A DNA stretch of 64,000 nucleotides, from contig NZ_CP098455.1 of NCBI RefSeq assembly GCF_023702635.1, forward strand, positions 3,410,001-3,474,000, in the 5' to 3' direction. The notes beneath the pieces were generated by a model. That model did no database searches. It had not been told where the DNA came from and saw only the letters and a list, made by a program, of their open reading frames with translations. Both the position numbers and the translations under genes were made by a program. The DNA comes from Spongiibacter taiwanensis. GTDB taxonomy: Bacteria > Pseudomonadota > Gammaproteobacteria > Pseudomonadales > Spongiibacteraceae. Positions 46,056 to 54,602 of this stretch are shown here, in pieces (position 1 is the first letter of the stretch; each line of letters opens with the position of its first letter).

Positions 46056-47522
46056 ATGACCTGGGAATCACTGGAACTACCTCTGCTGACGCATCGCATT
46101 GGCGGTAGCGCGGTACCTTCGCCCTCGGAAGCGCGACTGGATTTGATCGATCCTTGCACCGGGAACTCCTACGGCGCAGCGCCAATTGCTTCGGCCAACA
46201 CAGTGGATAATGCGGTGAATGCCGCGAGAAAGGCACTTGCCGATCCCGCCTGGGCGGATATTCCCCCTCTGGCGCGTGAAGCCCTGATGCACAAGCTTGC
46301 CGATGCCCTTGAGGCCGATATGGATTATCTGGCTTCCCTGGAAGCAATGGATACCGGTCGGCCCATTGGAATTACCAAAGCGGTTGATGTGCCGGGAGCT
46401 GTTGCCTGGCTGCGAACCTACGCCGGTTGGCCGAGCAAAATTTTCGGCTCTGAACGTAAGCTTGCTTCAACACCGGGTGAGTTCCACGCCTTTGTGCGTA
46501 AAGAGCCGGTTGGCGTGGTGGCGGCGGTGACGCCTTGGAACTTTCCGCTTATTTTGAGCATGTGGAAAATTGCACCTGCTTTAGCGGCTGGGTGTAGTGT
46601 CGTTCTCAAGCCCGCGCCAGAAACGCCGATGAGCATACTCCGCTTGGCCGATCTCGCCGCTGAAGTAGGCTTTCCTCCCGGCGTTATCAATGTGGTGCTG
46701 GGTGATGGCGCGGTTACGGGTAAGTTGCTGGTCGAGCATCCCGGTGTGGCCAAGGTTGCCTTCACGGGTTCGACCGCTACCGGTCAGCGCATTCTTGCCG
46801 CTAGCGTACCGAGTCTTAAGAAAGTCACCCTGGAACTTGGTGGTAAGTCCCCTAATATTATTTTCCCTGATGCAGACCTCCCGGCGGCGATTGCCCAGTC
46901 GGCCGCATCCTGCTTTTTCAATAGCGGACAAGTCTGTTATGCCGGCACGCGACTCTACGTGCACAAAGACCTTTATGAAGCAGTGATAATGGGCTTGCAG
47001 GAGCACGCTGAGCAGGCGGCTATCGGGCCAAGCTGGAATGCCGAGTGCAGTATGGGCCCGCTCATCAGTCAGGCGCAGTACGACAAGGTAACGGCGATGG
47101 TCGAGCGAGCGGAAGCGGTGGGTATAAAGTCGGTACCGTTAACGCATAAGCTGCCGGAGCAGGGCTTTTACTTTCCGCCTACGGTGCTTCGCGACGTGGA
47201 CGGCAGTTCCGAAATCGCCAGAGAAGAAATCTTCGGTCCGGTTCTCTCGGTCATTCCCTTTGAGTCTGAGCAGGAGGTTGTCGCCATGGCAAATGATAGC
47301 GAGTACGGCCTTGCCGCCCATGTGTGGACGAAAGATCTTGGCATAGCACATCGCATGAGTAAGGCGCTGGAGGCTGGAACGGTCTTTGTGAATTGTGTGC
47401 TGCTCGCTGATCCGGCGATGCCATTCGGTGGCTATAAAAAATCGGGGCTGGGTCGGGAGAATGGCCCTGAAGCACTAGAGGCCTACCTGCAAACCAAGTC
47501 TGTGGTGATGGCCTTGCCTTAA
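46056..47522 (+). CDS. aldehyde dehydrogenase
   Basis: 488 residues with all marks of the NAD(P) aldehyde dehydrogenase superfamily: TPWNFPL, general base E260 (LELGGKSP), nucleophile C294 (SGQVCYAG), and EEIFGPVLSV. Oxidises an aldehyde to the acid for later CoA activation. ATG 46056 follows AGGAG. A MITE-like element begins at the base after its stop. Confidence 0.93.
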   Translation: MTWESLELPLLTHRIGGSAVPSPSEARLDLIDPCTGNSYGAAPIASANTVDNAVNAARKALADPAWADIPPLAREALMHKLADALEADMDYLASLEAMDTGRPIGITKAVDVPGAVAWLRTYAGWPSKIFGSERKLASTPGEFHAFVRKEPVGVVAAVTPWNFPLILSMWKIAPALAAGCSVVLKPAPETPMSILRLADLAAEVGFPPGVINVVLGDGAVTGKLLVEHPGVAKVAFTGSTATGQRILAASVPSLKKVTLELGGKSPNIIFPDADLPAAIAQSAASCFFNSGQVCYAGTRLYVHKDLYEAVIMGLQEHAEQAAIGPSWNAECSMGPLISQAQYDKVTAMVERAEAVGIKSVPLTHKLPEQGFYFPPTVLRDVDGSSEIAREEIFGPVLSVIPFESEQEVVAMANDSEYGLAAHVWTKDLGIAHRMSKALEAGTVFVNCVLLADPAMPFGGYKKSGLGRENGPEALEAYLQTKSVVMALP

Positions 47523-47699
47523 GGAACCTCTGATTAATTACTGCGCTTGCAATCTTAACCGTCGGCGGTGCTCAAAATGCTCAATTATTTGCATATAAAC
47601 TCCGTTTTTTGCGCTCCGGCGACGGCTAACCTTGCGGCGCTTAGTACGCCCCGTGAGCGCAGTGAGTGCTTTGGGTGCGCTACATTAATCAGAGTTTCC
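47523..47699. mobile_element. 177-bp MITE-like element
   Basis: Terminal inverted repeats GGAACCTCTGATTAAT (47523-47538) and ATTAATCAGAGTTTCC (47684-47699) match at 15 of 16 positions. Inside, 47555-47574 and 47610-47629 are a second imperfect inverted repeat (16 of 20), so the whole can fold. No transposase. A target-site duplication is not evident. Inserted exactly between the aldehyde dehydrogenase stop and the alcohol dehydrogenase leader. Confidence 0.75.
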
Positions 47700-47751
47700 T
47701 GAATTGCAAAACGGTTTACCCGATACCAAAACAATAATGGAGAAAGACAAA

Positions 47752-48849
47752 ATGAAAATTACCGCGGCAGTTGCCCGGCAGGCAAAAGCCCCTTTTGCGA
47801 TTGAAGAACTCGACATTGATGAGCCGAGAGGCAAAGAAATCCGGGTACGCGTTTTGGGTGTGGGAGTGTGCCACACCGATATTATTTCCCGCGACCAACA
47901 GATTCCAGTGCAACTTCCGGCTGTTCTTGGACATGAGGGTGCGGGCATTGTTGAGTCTGTTGGCAGCGAGGTGTCCAAAGTTGCGCCCGGTGACAAGGTG
48001 GTAATGAGCTTTCTTTCATGTGGACATTGCCCTAGCTGCGCATCGTCCTCACCGAGTTATTGCCATGAGTTTGCCCCACTGAATTTCCTCGGGCGTCGTC
48101 CCGATGGAAGCCCAGGACTGCGGTCTGGTGCCGAGGAGGTATCGGGCCGATTTTTTGGGCAGTCCTCCTTTGCGAGCCATGCCATTGTGGAAGAAAGCAA
48201 TGTCGTCAAAGTCGACGTGGATGAGGTCAGTTTGCCGCTCTTAGGTGCTTTGGGCTGCGGCTTTCAGACCGGTGCGGGCAGCATTATGAATTCACTGGCC
48301 TGCCAGCCGGGTGAAAACCTGGTCATCGTTGGCGGCGGCGCCGTGGGGATGTCAGCGGTGCTTGCTGGAGCGATCTGCGAGACCAATACCGTGTTGATTG
48401 AACTGAACGAGAGCCGTCGTGCGCTGGCGATAGAGCTGGGCGCGAAAGCGGCCTTGGATGGCAATGATCCCGACTTCCTTGAGCAGTTAGCAGCGGCTCT
48501 GCCTGGGGGCGTCAATAAGGTCTTTGATACCACCGGTATCGGCAGTGTTATCGAGAAATTCATCGGGCTGCTGGCGCCGCGTGGAATGGTAGGCCTTGTC
48601 GCTGCTGCGGCAGCTGATACCAAAGTTGCATTGGATGTCACGCAACTGGTCATTCGCGGAATTACTGTAAAAGGTATTCTGGAAGGTGATAGCCATCCCG
48701 ATGTCTTTATTCCCAAACTGGTTGAGCACTTCAAAGCGGGTCGCTTCCCGGTGGAGAAAATCAGCAAAACTTTTCCGCTGGATAACATTAATCAGGCGAT
48801 AGATGAGCAGAAAACATCCGCTTTTGTGAAAGCTGTTCTGCTTCCCTGA
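47752..48849 (+). CDS. zinc-dependent alcohol dehydrogenase (MDR, aryl-/allyl-alcohol type)
   Basis: 365 residues: catalytic zinc CHTD and GHEGAG, structural zinc CGHCPSC...YC, Rossmann loop GGGAVGMSA. Resembles benzyl-alcohol/geraniol dehydrogenases in its layout. Feeds an aldehyde to the neighbouring aldehyde dehydrogenase. Start ATG 47752 follows GGAGA; upstream in-frame starts lie within the MITE edge and are unlikely. Confidence 0.9.
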   Translation: MKITAAVARQAKAPFAIEELDIDEPRGKEIRVRVLGVGVCHTDIISRDQQIPVQLPAVLGHEGAGIVESVGSEVSKVAPGDKVVMSFLSCGHCPSCASSSPSYCHEFAPLNFLGRRPDGSPGLRSGAEEVSGRFFGQSSFASHAIVEESNVVKVDVDEVSLPLLGALGCGFQTGAGSIMNSLACQPGENLVIVGGGAVGMSAVLAGAICETNTVLIELNESRRALAIELGAKAALDGNDPDFLEQLAAALPGGVNKVFDTTGIGSVIEKFIGLLAPRGMVGLVAAAAADTKVALDVTQLVIRGITVKGILEGDSHPDVFIPKLVEHFKAGRFPVEKISKTFPLDNINQAIDEQKTSAFVKAVLLP

Positions 48850-48891
48850 AATCGTATTCAAAAAGAATGATAAAACCGGAGATTTTCTGCC

Positions 48892-50397
48892 GTGCCTCAT
48901 ATTCACGATCATGCCCACAGTATGCCTGACAAGATAGCGATGGTTGCCCCAGATGGGCAGGCGCTGAGCTGGAAGATGCTAAACAATGCCTCTATCGCAT
49001 TTGCCAATGCGCTTAATTCTCGCGGAATTCAGCCTGGTCGGGTGGTTTCCTTGATGATGGAGAACCGCGCAGAATACATGGTGGTGATGTGGGCTGCGCT
49101 GCGCTTGGGGCTTTACGTTACGCCGATCAATTGGCACCTCAAGTTTGATGAAGTGGCTCATATCGTTGAAGACTCAGACTCAGTATTACTGATCAGCTCG
49201 GCCATGCACAGGCAACTCAGTGCGAAAATGGCCTTACCTTTTGTAGATATTGATGAACCCGCGATGCGGGATTTATTTGACAGTGCACTGGCAAGTGAAG
49301 CCCACATTGTCCCGGAGTTTGAACAAAAAGAGGGGCAGGTCATGTACTACTCTTCAGGCACAACTGGAAAGCCCAAGGGCATACGTCGGCCCATGGTTGA
49401 GCGCCAGTTTGGCACGCCACCAGCGGTCGATACTTTTATCTCAGCGTCCTATGGAATTGATGACAACACAGTTTACCTGTCGCCTGCGCCGATGTATCAC
49501 GCGGCACCACTCAACTGGTGTTTAGCAATATTACGTTTGGGCGGCTCACTCATTACGTTGAAGAAGTTCGAGCCGGAAAGCTTTCTGGCCAATATCGAGC
49601 GCTATGGTGTCACCCACACCCAGTTAGTGCCTACGATGTTCGTGCGGCTTTTGTCTTTGCCAGACGATATTCGGCTGAAGTATGACTTGTCCTCCCTGAA
49701 AATAGCTGTGCATGCTGCCGCCCCTTGTGCACCTGAGATCAAGCATCAGATGTTGAACTGGTGGGGCATGATCATCCACGAATACTACGGTGGCAGCGAG
49801 AGCAATGGAGTGACCGCGCTAGGACCACAGGAATGGATTGACCATCCCGGGTCAGTAGGCAAGGTCGTGTTGGGTAATTTGCATATCTGTGACGAACAGG
49901 GCAATGAGCTTGGGCCTAATAAAACCGGCACCGTCTATTTCTCAGGTCTTCCCGATTTTGAATACTATAAAGACCCCGTGAAAACCCGCGAAGCTTATAA
50001 TGAAAGGGGTTACTCCACCTTGGGAGATATTGGTTATATCGATGACGATGGCTTCTTATATCTCACCGATCGCCGTGCCTTTATGATCGTTTCCGGTGGG
50101 GTAAATATCTATCCTCAAGAGATCGAAAATCTACTAATCTCCCACCCTGGAATAGCAGATGTTGCCGTGTTGGGATTGCCCAATCCCGAGTTTGGAGAAG
50201 AGGTGGTTGCCGTGATTGAACCACTCGGCGCCGTCGATTCAGAGCTTCAGTTTGTCGAAGAAGTCTCCGCATTTTGTCGCTCGAAACTGGCAGGCTTTAA
50301 ATGCCCCCGTCGTATTTTTTTACAGGATGCATTACCGAGAATGCCAAATGGAAAGCTGTTGAAGAGAACGATCAAGGAGCAATTACTCGCATCATGA
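48892..50397 (+). CDS. AMP-forming acyl-CoA synthetase
   Basis: 501 residues of the ANL family: P-loop YYSSGTTGKPKGI, YYGGSESNG, YLTDRRAFMIVSGGVNIYP and the terminal PRMPNGKLLKR lysine. Activates the acid made by the dehydrogenases to acyl-CoA. GTG 48892 is preceded by CGGAG. The stop overlaps the next gene (ATGA). Confidence 0.92.
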   Translation: MPHIHDHAHSMPDKIAMVAPDGQALSWKMLNNASIAFANALNSRGIQPGRVVSLMMENRAEYMVVMWAALRLGLYVTPINWHLKFDEVAHIVEDSDSVLLISSAMHRQLSAKMALPFVDIDEPAMRDLFDSALASEAHIVPEFEQKEGQVMYYSSGTTGKPKGIRRPMVERQFGTPPAVDTFISASYGIDDNTVYLSPAPMYHAAPLNWCLAILRLGGSLITLKKFEPESFLANIERYGVTHTQLVPTMFVRLLSLPDDIRLKYDLSSLKIAVHAAAPCAPEIKHQMLNWWGMIIHEYYGGSESNGVTALGPQEWIDHPGSVGKVVLGNLHICDEQGNELGPNKTGTVYFSGLPDFEYYKDPVKTREAYNERGYSTLGDIGYIDDDGFLYLTDRRAFMIVSGGVNIYPQEIENLLISHPGIADVAVLGLPNPEFGEEVVAVIEPLGAVDSELQFVEEVSAFCRSKLAGFKCPRRIFLQDALPRMPNGKLLKRTIKEQLLAS

Positions 50398-51182
50398 CCA
50401 CAATAATACGCCATTTTGATCCGCAAACCGGTGTGGGAGAGCTACGATTTAATCGCCCTGAGGTGTTAAATGCGATCAATGTAGTGTTGGCAAAAGATCT
50501 TGAACGAGAGTTGAATGATTTAATCTGTGTGCCGGGTTTACGCTGCCTCGTTTTGAAGGGACAGGGGCGGGCCTTTATGGCGGGTGGGGATGTCGGTGAC
50601 TTTCTGGCCGCCGGAGATAATGTGGCCGAGGTTATTCGTGAACTGTTAGCTTCCCTGAACCCCGTTGTGATGACACTTCGTTCGCTGTCGTTGCCGGTGC
50701 TGGCCGTTGCCCACGGTGCGGTTGCTGGCGCTGGACTGAGTCTGCTCGCGGCTTGCGATATAGTGCTTGCCAGCGAAGACGCAAAATTTATGATGGCATA
50801 CGACAAAATTGGTGCCCAACCTGATTGTGGAGGAAGTGCCTTGTTGCCATTGCTGGTCGGTGAGCGTCGCGCCACCGAGCTGATGTTTTGTGGCGCAATC
50901 TGGAATGCGGCGCAGGCGCTGGATTATGGATTGATTAACCAGGTTTGCGCTGCTTCAGCGCTTGATTTGCGTGCGAATGAGCTGGCTAGAGCGTTGGCTG
51001 TCGGACCAACAAAAGCGTTTGGACATTATAAAGATCTGCGAAATTCACGCTTAAATCATAGTTTCAAAGAGCATCTGGCGCTTGAAGGAAAACTATTTGA
51101 ACAGGTATCTGAAAGCGTCGATTTTCGAGAAGGAATATTGGCTTTCACGGAACGTAGAGCACCTGAATTCCAAGGGGATTAA
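50394..51182 (+). CDS. enoyl-CoA hydratase/isomerase family protein
   Basis: 262 residues of the crotonase fold: FMAGGDVGDF, GAVAGAGLSLLAACDIVLA and IGAQPDCGGSALLPLLVG. Likely hydrates the enoyl-CoA formed by the ACAD, giving a 3-hydroxyacyl-CoA for beta-oxidation. ATG 50394 overlaps the synthetase stop; AAGGAG lies 14 bases upstream. Last gene of the cluster. The 226-base AT-rich stretch after it (51183-51408) holds only imperfect hairpins and no gene. Confidence 0.9.
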   Translation: MTTIIRHFDPQTGVGELRFNRPEVLNAINVVLAKDLERELNDLICVPGLRCLVLKGQGRAFMAGGDVGDFLAAGDNVAEVIRELLASLNPVVMTLRSLSLPVLAVAHGAVAGAGLSLLAACDIVLASEDAKFMMAYDKIGAQPDCGGSALLPLLVGERRATELMFCGAIWNAAQALDYGLINQVCAASALDLRANELARALAVGPTKAFGHYKDLRNSRLNHSFKEHLALEGKLFEQVSESVDFREGILAFTERRAPEFQGD

Positions 51183-51408
51183 TTCTAGCCTGGTATTTCA
51201 ACGATTGATCGAGCATAAGACTATTTTGAAAAATAGTATTTTCGTTAGAAAATGTATATAAATCGACTTTCATCATTTTCTGAAGTCGATACAGATGTCT
51301 ACGTTGAAGTATTTCAATTTTTGCTTTTCGTGGGTTAGCTCAATAACCTCAGTGCTTTGCTAGATAATTTTTCAAGGGATGAGTCGCCAGTCCTCGTAGT
51401 GCCGACGC

Positions 51409-51816
51409 TCACTTTTCAGCTGGCCCTTTCAATTCCACCCGATTCCCCTGCGGATCAGCGATATAAATCGACGGGCCAAAGCCCTCCGCGCCGTAGCGCC
51501 GCTGAATCCCTTCATGGGCGACGCCGTGCTCCTCCAGAAACCGCAAAATCCCTTCACCATCAAAGGGCGATAGCCGCAGGCAGAGGTGATCCATATTGTG
51601 GGCCTGCTCACCTGGCGGCGGGCCGCCGTCCTGTCCCAGCGGGCTGTCGATGGGCACGATATCGATGAGCGAGGTGCCGCAGCGGAGCTGGTACAAACCG
51701 ATTTCCTCCTCGCTGCGCTCGGGTGTACAGCCGATGACGCGCGTATAAAAGTCGAGCATGGCTTGCAGTCTGTCGGTGCGCAGTACCACATGGTCCAGGG
51801 CTTGGGGATAAATCAT
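51409..51816 (-). CDS. VOC/glyoxalase-fold protein
   Basis: 135 residues with LDHVVLRTDRLQAMLDFYTRVIG and a late YIADPQGNRVELKG, the paired beta-alpha-beta metal-binding fold of glyoxalase/dioxygenase relatives. Function unknown. ATG 51816 follows GGGAGG; a longer frame from 51936 runs into yaeQ. Convergent with the catabolic cluster. Confidence 0.85.
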   Translation of the reverse strand: MIYPQALDHVVLRTDRLQAMLDFYTRVIGCTPERSEEEIGLYQLRCGTSLIDIVPIDSPLGQDGGPPPGEQAHNMDHLCLRLSPFDGEGILRFLEEHGVAHEGIQRRYGAEGFGPSIYIADPQGNRVELKGPAEK

Positions 51817-51869
51817 GGCAAGGTTCGCCTCCCGGTAATTGACGTTGGAGATACGGCCCGAGCGGGTCC

Positions 51870-52418
51870 TCAGCCTTGGGCTTGGAGTAACACGCTGGGC
51901 TGAATTTCCAGGTTGGTTGTCTCGTTGGACAGCCACAGGCTGTCATCATCAAGGGTGCATTGCAGATTCATGGTGCGCTGGGCGAGTTCGGCCAGCGCTT
52001 TGGACGCCGCCGTGGCAATCTCAATAACGGTGAGTGTCGGCAGCTCGGCAAGTTCGCGTTGATTGTCCTTCCACCATTGATCTGCCGTGCGGCCGCCGTA
52101 GCTCAGTACCACGGTTTGCCGGGCCAGGCCCCGGGCTTTGCGCAGGCGCTTGACGGTGGGCTGGCCGAGCTCGATCCACAATGCAATTTCGCCGCTCGGC
52201 GATTTTTGCCACAGATCGGGCTCATCGGTGCTGCTCAGGCCCCGGGTAAATTCCAGGTCTTCATGGGCATACAGGGCAAAGGCCAGCAGCCGCAGCATCA
52301 TCCGCTCGTCGGTTTCGGAAGGGTGGCGGGCGAGGGTCAGTGAGTAGCTGTGATAGTGGTGGCGGCGCAGGTCGCTGATATCGAGAGCGGCTTTGAATAC
52401 AGTGGCGGTCAGGGCCAT
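51870..52418 (-). CDS. yaeQ: YaeQ family protein
   Basis: 182 residues with the YaeQ core: SLTLARHPSETDERMMLRLLAFALYAHEDLEFTRGLSSTDEPDLW and IELGQPTVKRLRKA. PD-(D/E)XK-like fold; cellular role is not established. Confidence 0.93.
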   Translation of the reverse strand: MALTATVFKAALDISDLRRHHYHSYSLTLARHPSETDERMMLRLLAFALYAHEDLEFTRGLSSTDEPDLWQKSPSGEIALWIELGQPTVKRLRKARGLARQTVVLSYGGRTADQWWKDNQRELAELPTLTVIEIATAASKALAELAQRTMNLQCTLDDDSLWLSNETTNLEIQPSVLLQAQG

Positions 52419-52498
52419 GGTGGTGAAGTTCCAAGTTTGGCAGAGTTGATGTTTTACCGCCGCATGGTACCCGGTATTGGTGCTGGCGTCAGAGCGTT

Positions 52499-52924
52499 TT
52501 ACAGGGCCTGGTAGCCTGCAATCAGCAAGGCATAGCGCACGCTTTTGCCGAGGCCAACCAGAAAGAAGAAGGACAGTGCCGGTACCCGCATCATGCCGCC
52601 GATAACCGTGAGGGCATCGCCGCCTACCGGCAGCCAGGTCATCAGCAGGGTCCAGCGACCATAGCGATTAAACCAGCGTTGGGCGCGCTCGAGATCTGAT
52701 TTGCGGGCGGGAAACCAGCGGCGGTCGGCATACTGCACCAGCCGTTCGCCCAGCCACCAGTTCACCCCGGCGCCGAGGGTGTTGCCGAGGCTGGCAAAAA
52801 ACCACAGGGCGTAGGGATTGAGGCCATCGCGCAATTGGGCGATCAGCAGAATCTCTGAGTAGAAGGGCAGGATGGTGGCCGCGCCGAAGGACGCCAGAAA
52901 GAGCAGGCCGTACTGCAACAACAT
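52499..52924 (-). CDS. YqaA-like VTT/DedA-domain membrane protein
   Basis: 141 residues, close to E. coli YqaA in length, with SLGNTLGAGVNWWLGERL and FNRYGRWTLLMTWLPVGGDALTVIGG, the re-entrant VTT region of DedA-related proteins that flip lipids. ATG 52924 overlaps the stop of the C26 peptidase gene (TAATG), so it belongs to that operon. Confidence 0.87.
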   Translation of the reverse strand: MLLQYGLLFLASFGAATILPFYSEILLIAQLRDGLNPYALWFFASLGNTLGAGVNWWLGERLVQYADRRWFPARKSDLERAQRWFNRYGRWTLLMTWLPVGGDALTVIGGMMRVPALSFFFLVGLGKSVRYALLIAGYQAL

Positions 52925-53586
52925 TACTGCACCGACTCCACCAGTTGTTTGAACAGGCGCAACTGAATCGACTTTTGCGGCAGGTATTCCGGATGCCACT
53001 GCACGCCAATGCGAAAGGGGTGCTCGGTGGATTCGATGGCCTGCACAATGTTGTCCAGATCGCGGCCGCTGACCTTCATGCCCTCGCCCAAATTCTTCAC
53101 TGCCTGGTGATGCAGGCTGTTGATCCGGCAGGTGTCACTGCCAAGAATGCGGCGCAGGTGGCTGTCTGGCTCGGTGATCATCTGTTTGCGTGGCAACAGG
53201 CTGCGGCGGTTGGAGGTTTTTACCCGGACCTCGCGCAGGTCGGAAAACAGCGACCCGCCCAGCACCACGTTAAGCAATTGCGCCCCACGGCAAATGCCGA
53301 GGATGGGCATGTTGGTGCCCAGCAGGCGTTCCAGTACCGCGATTTCAAATTTGTCCCGGCGCGGGTTAATCGGCGCCACCTCGGGGGTGTCGGGCAGATA
53401 GAGCTGAGGATCAATGTCGTCGCCGCCACTGATCACAATGCCGTCCAGGTGGTCGGGCAGTTCGCTGTGATTGGGGGTGAGACGCCAGGCTTTGGCGCCG
53501 CAGCGCCACAGGGCCCAGCGAATAAACCACCAGGAAAAACGCAGGGTTTGATCGTCGCCAGTGACACCGATCAGCGGTTTGTTCAT
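52924..53586 (-). CDS. class I glutamine amidotransferase-like hydrolase (peptidase C26)
   Basis: 220 residues with the nucleophile loop GICRGAQ, ISGGDDIDP and WHPEY, as in gamma-glutamyl-GABA hydrolases (PuuD). It overlaps by 4 bases with the amidoligase gene, so likely removes or edits gamma-amide links made by that enzyme. ATG 53586 follows GGAG. Confidence 0.9.
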   Translation of the reverse strand: MNKPLIGVTGDDQTLRFSWWFIRWALWRCGAKAWRLTPNHSELPDHLDGIVISGGDDIDPQLYLPDTPEVAPINPRRDKFEIAVLERLLGTNMPILGICRGAQLLNVVLGGSLFSDLREVRVKTSNRRSLLPRKQMITEPDSHLRRILGSDTCRINSLHHQAVKNLGEGMKVSGRDLDNIVQAIESTEHPFRIGVQWHPEYLPQKSIQLRLFKQLVESVQ

Positions 53587-54602
53587 AACAGCTCCGGCAC
53601 CAACCATTGGTAGCTTTGCTGGGGCCAATCGCCAAACAGGCTGTCGGTAAAGCTGTCCAGGTGTTTGCGGTAGGCCTTGCAAACCTCAAGCAGGCGCTCG
53701 GGCTGGCTGGCCAGGTTGTCTACTTGCAGCCAGTCGCGCCAGGGAGTGATCAGCCCCCAATCGGGATCGTCTATCAGACTATTGGGCAGCCGGTAGTGCA
53801 GGGTGGGGCGCGGTTTGACCCGGTCGTCGTCCACCTTCGCTCGCACTCGTGGCTCGTCGATGTGGGTGAACAGCGGCAGCATATCCAGCGCCCGATTGCG
53901 GGTTGGGTTGTAGTGCAGATAGTCGTCGATCAAGGTGTCGATATCGGGCTGGTAATCCGGGTCGAGGACCTTGAGCACATATTCCTTGGCAAAGGGGTCC
54001 ACATAGGAGGTCAGCCGGCGGGTTAAGTCCACCTTGCTGCGGGCCTTGAGCCAATCAAACAGGCAAAAAAAGGCGCGCAGATAATTGAGAATGGTGGCCG
54101 CCTCGCAGTCGGGCATCTCCGGGTTGAGTTGCAGGCCAAAGGCATTGGTGGCCGCGCTGCCAGTGCCCTCGGCGCCCGCTTCCCGCAGGGCTTTGAACAG
54201 GCTCTCCATGCGCCACAGGTCGGGCATATCCACCGGTGGTCCCACCACTTCAAAGGGCACCAGTTGCTTGGCAATGGCGCCGACGACGGTTTCGGTCAGC
54301 TCGTCAAAATCGTTGCTGGTGCCGCTTTCTTTGCGCTCACGACTGAGCTTTTTGATGTAGGCAAAATCCAGCTCAACACCAAACTTGCCCAGCGCGGTGT
54401 CGACCACATCCACCTCGTAGTCTGAGATTTCCTTCGCCTTGCCGCCGAGCAGATCGGTGATGATGTCGACAATCTCGTCAATCTGCAGGCCGGTAAATTC
54501 AATCTCGACCCCCACCCGACGAAACTTGCCCTCGTGGGTTTTTGGTTGCAGTGGCAATGGCCAGAGTTGCTGGCGATAACTGTCAATGTCGGTCATGGTC
54601 AT
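53583..54602 (-). CDS. amidoligase-family enzyme (COOH-NH2 ligase)
   Basis: 339 residues of the putative amidoligase family (glutamine-synthetase-like fold, PF12224): RRVGVEIEFTGL, the KFGVELDFAYIKK and NAFGLQLNPEMPD strands carry the acidic metal ligands. Predicted to join a carboxyl to an amine with ATP; product unknown. It overlaps both neighbours (perM-like upstream, C26 downstream), a pairing seen in other genomes. Confidence 0.85.
   Translation of the reverse strand: MTMTDIDSYRQQLWPLPLQPKTHEGKFRRVGVEIEFTGLQIDEIVDIITDLLGGKAKEISDYEVDVVDTALGKFGVELDFAYIKKLSRERKESGTSNDFDELTETVVGAIAKQLVPFEVVGPPVDMPDLWRMESLFKALREAGAEGTGSAATNAFGLQLNPEMPDCEAATILNYLRAFFCLFDWLKARSKVDLTRRLTSYVDPFAKEYVLKVLDPDYQPDIDTLIDDYLHYNPTRNRALDMLPLFTHIDEPRVRAKVDDDRVKPRPTLHYRLPNSLIDDPDWGLITPWRDWLQVDNLASQPERLLEVCKAYRKHLDSFTDSLFGDWPQQSYQWLVPELL

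Noticed and set aside
51183-51408. Terminator after the catabolic operon
   Set aside because: AT-rich inverted repeats exist (ACTATTT/AAATAGT and ATCGACTT/AAGTCGAT) but stems are weak or bulged and lack a clear U-tract.
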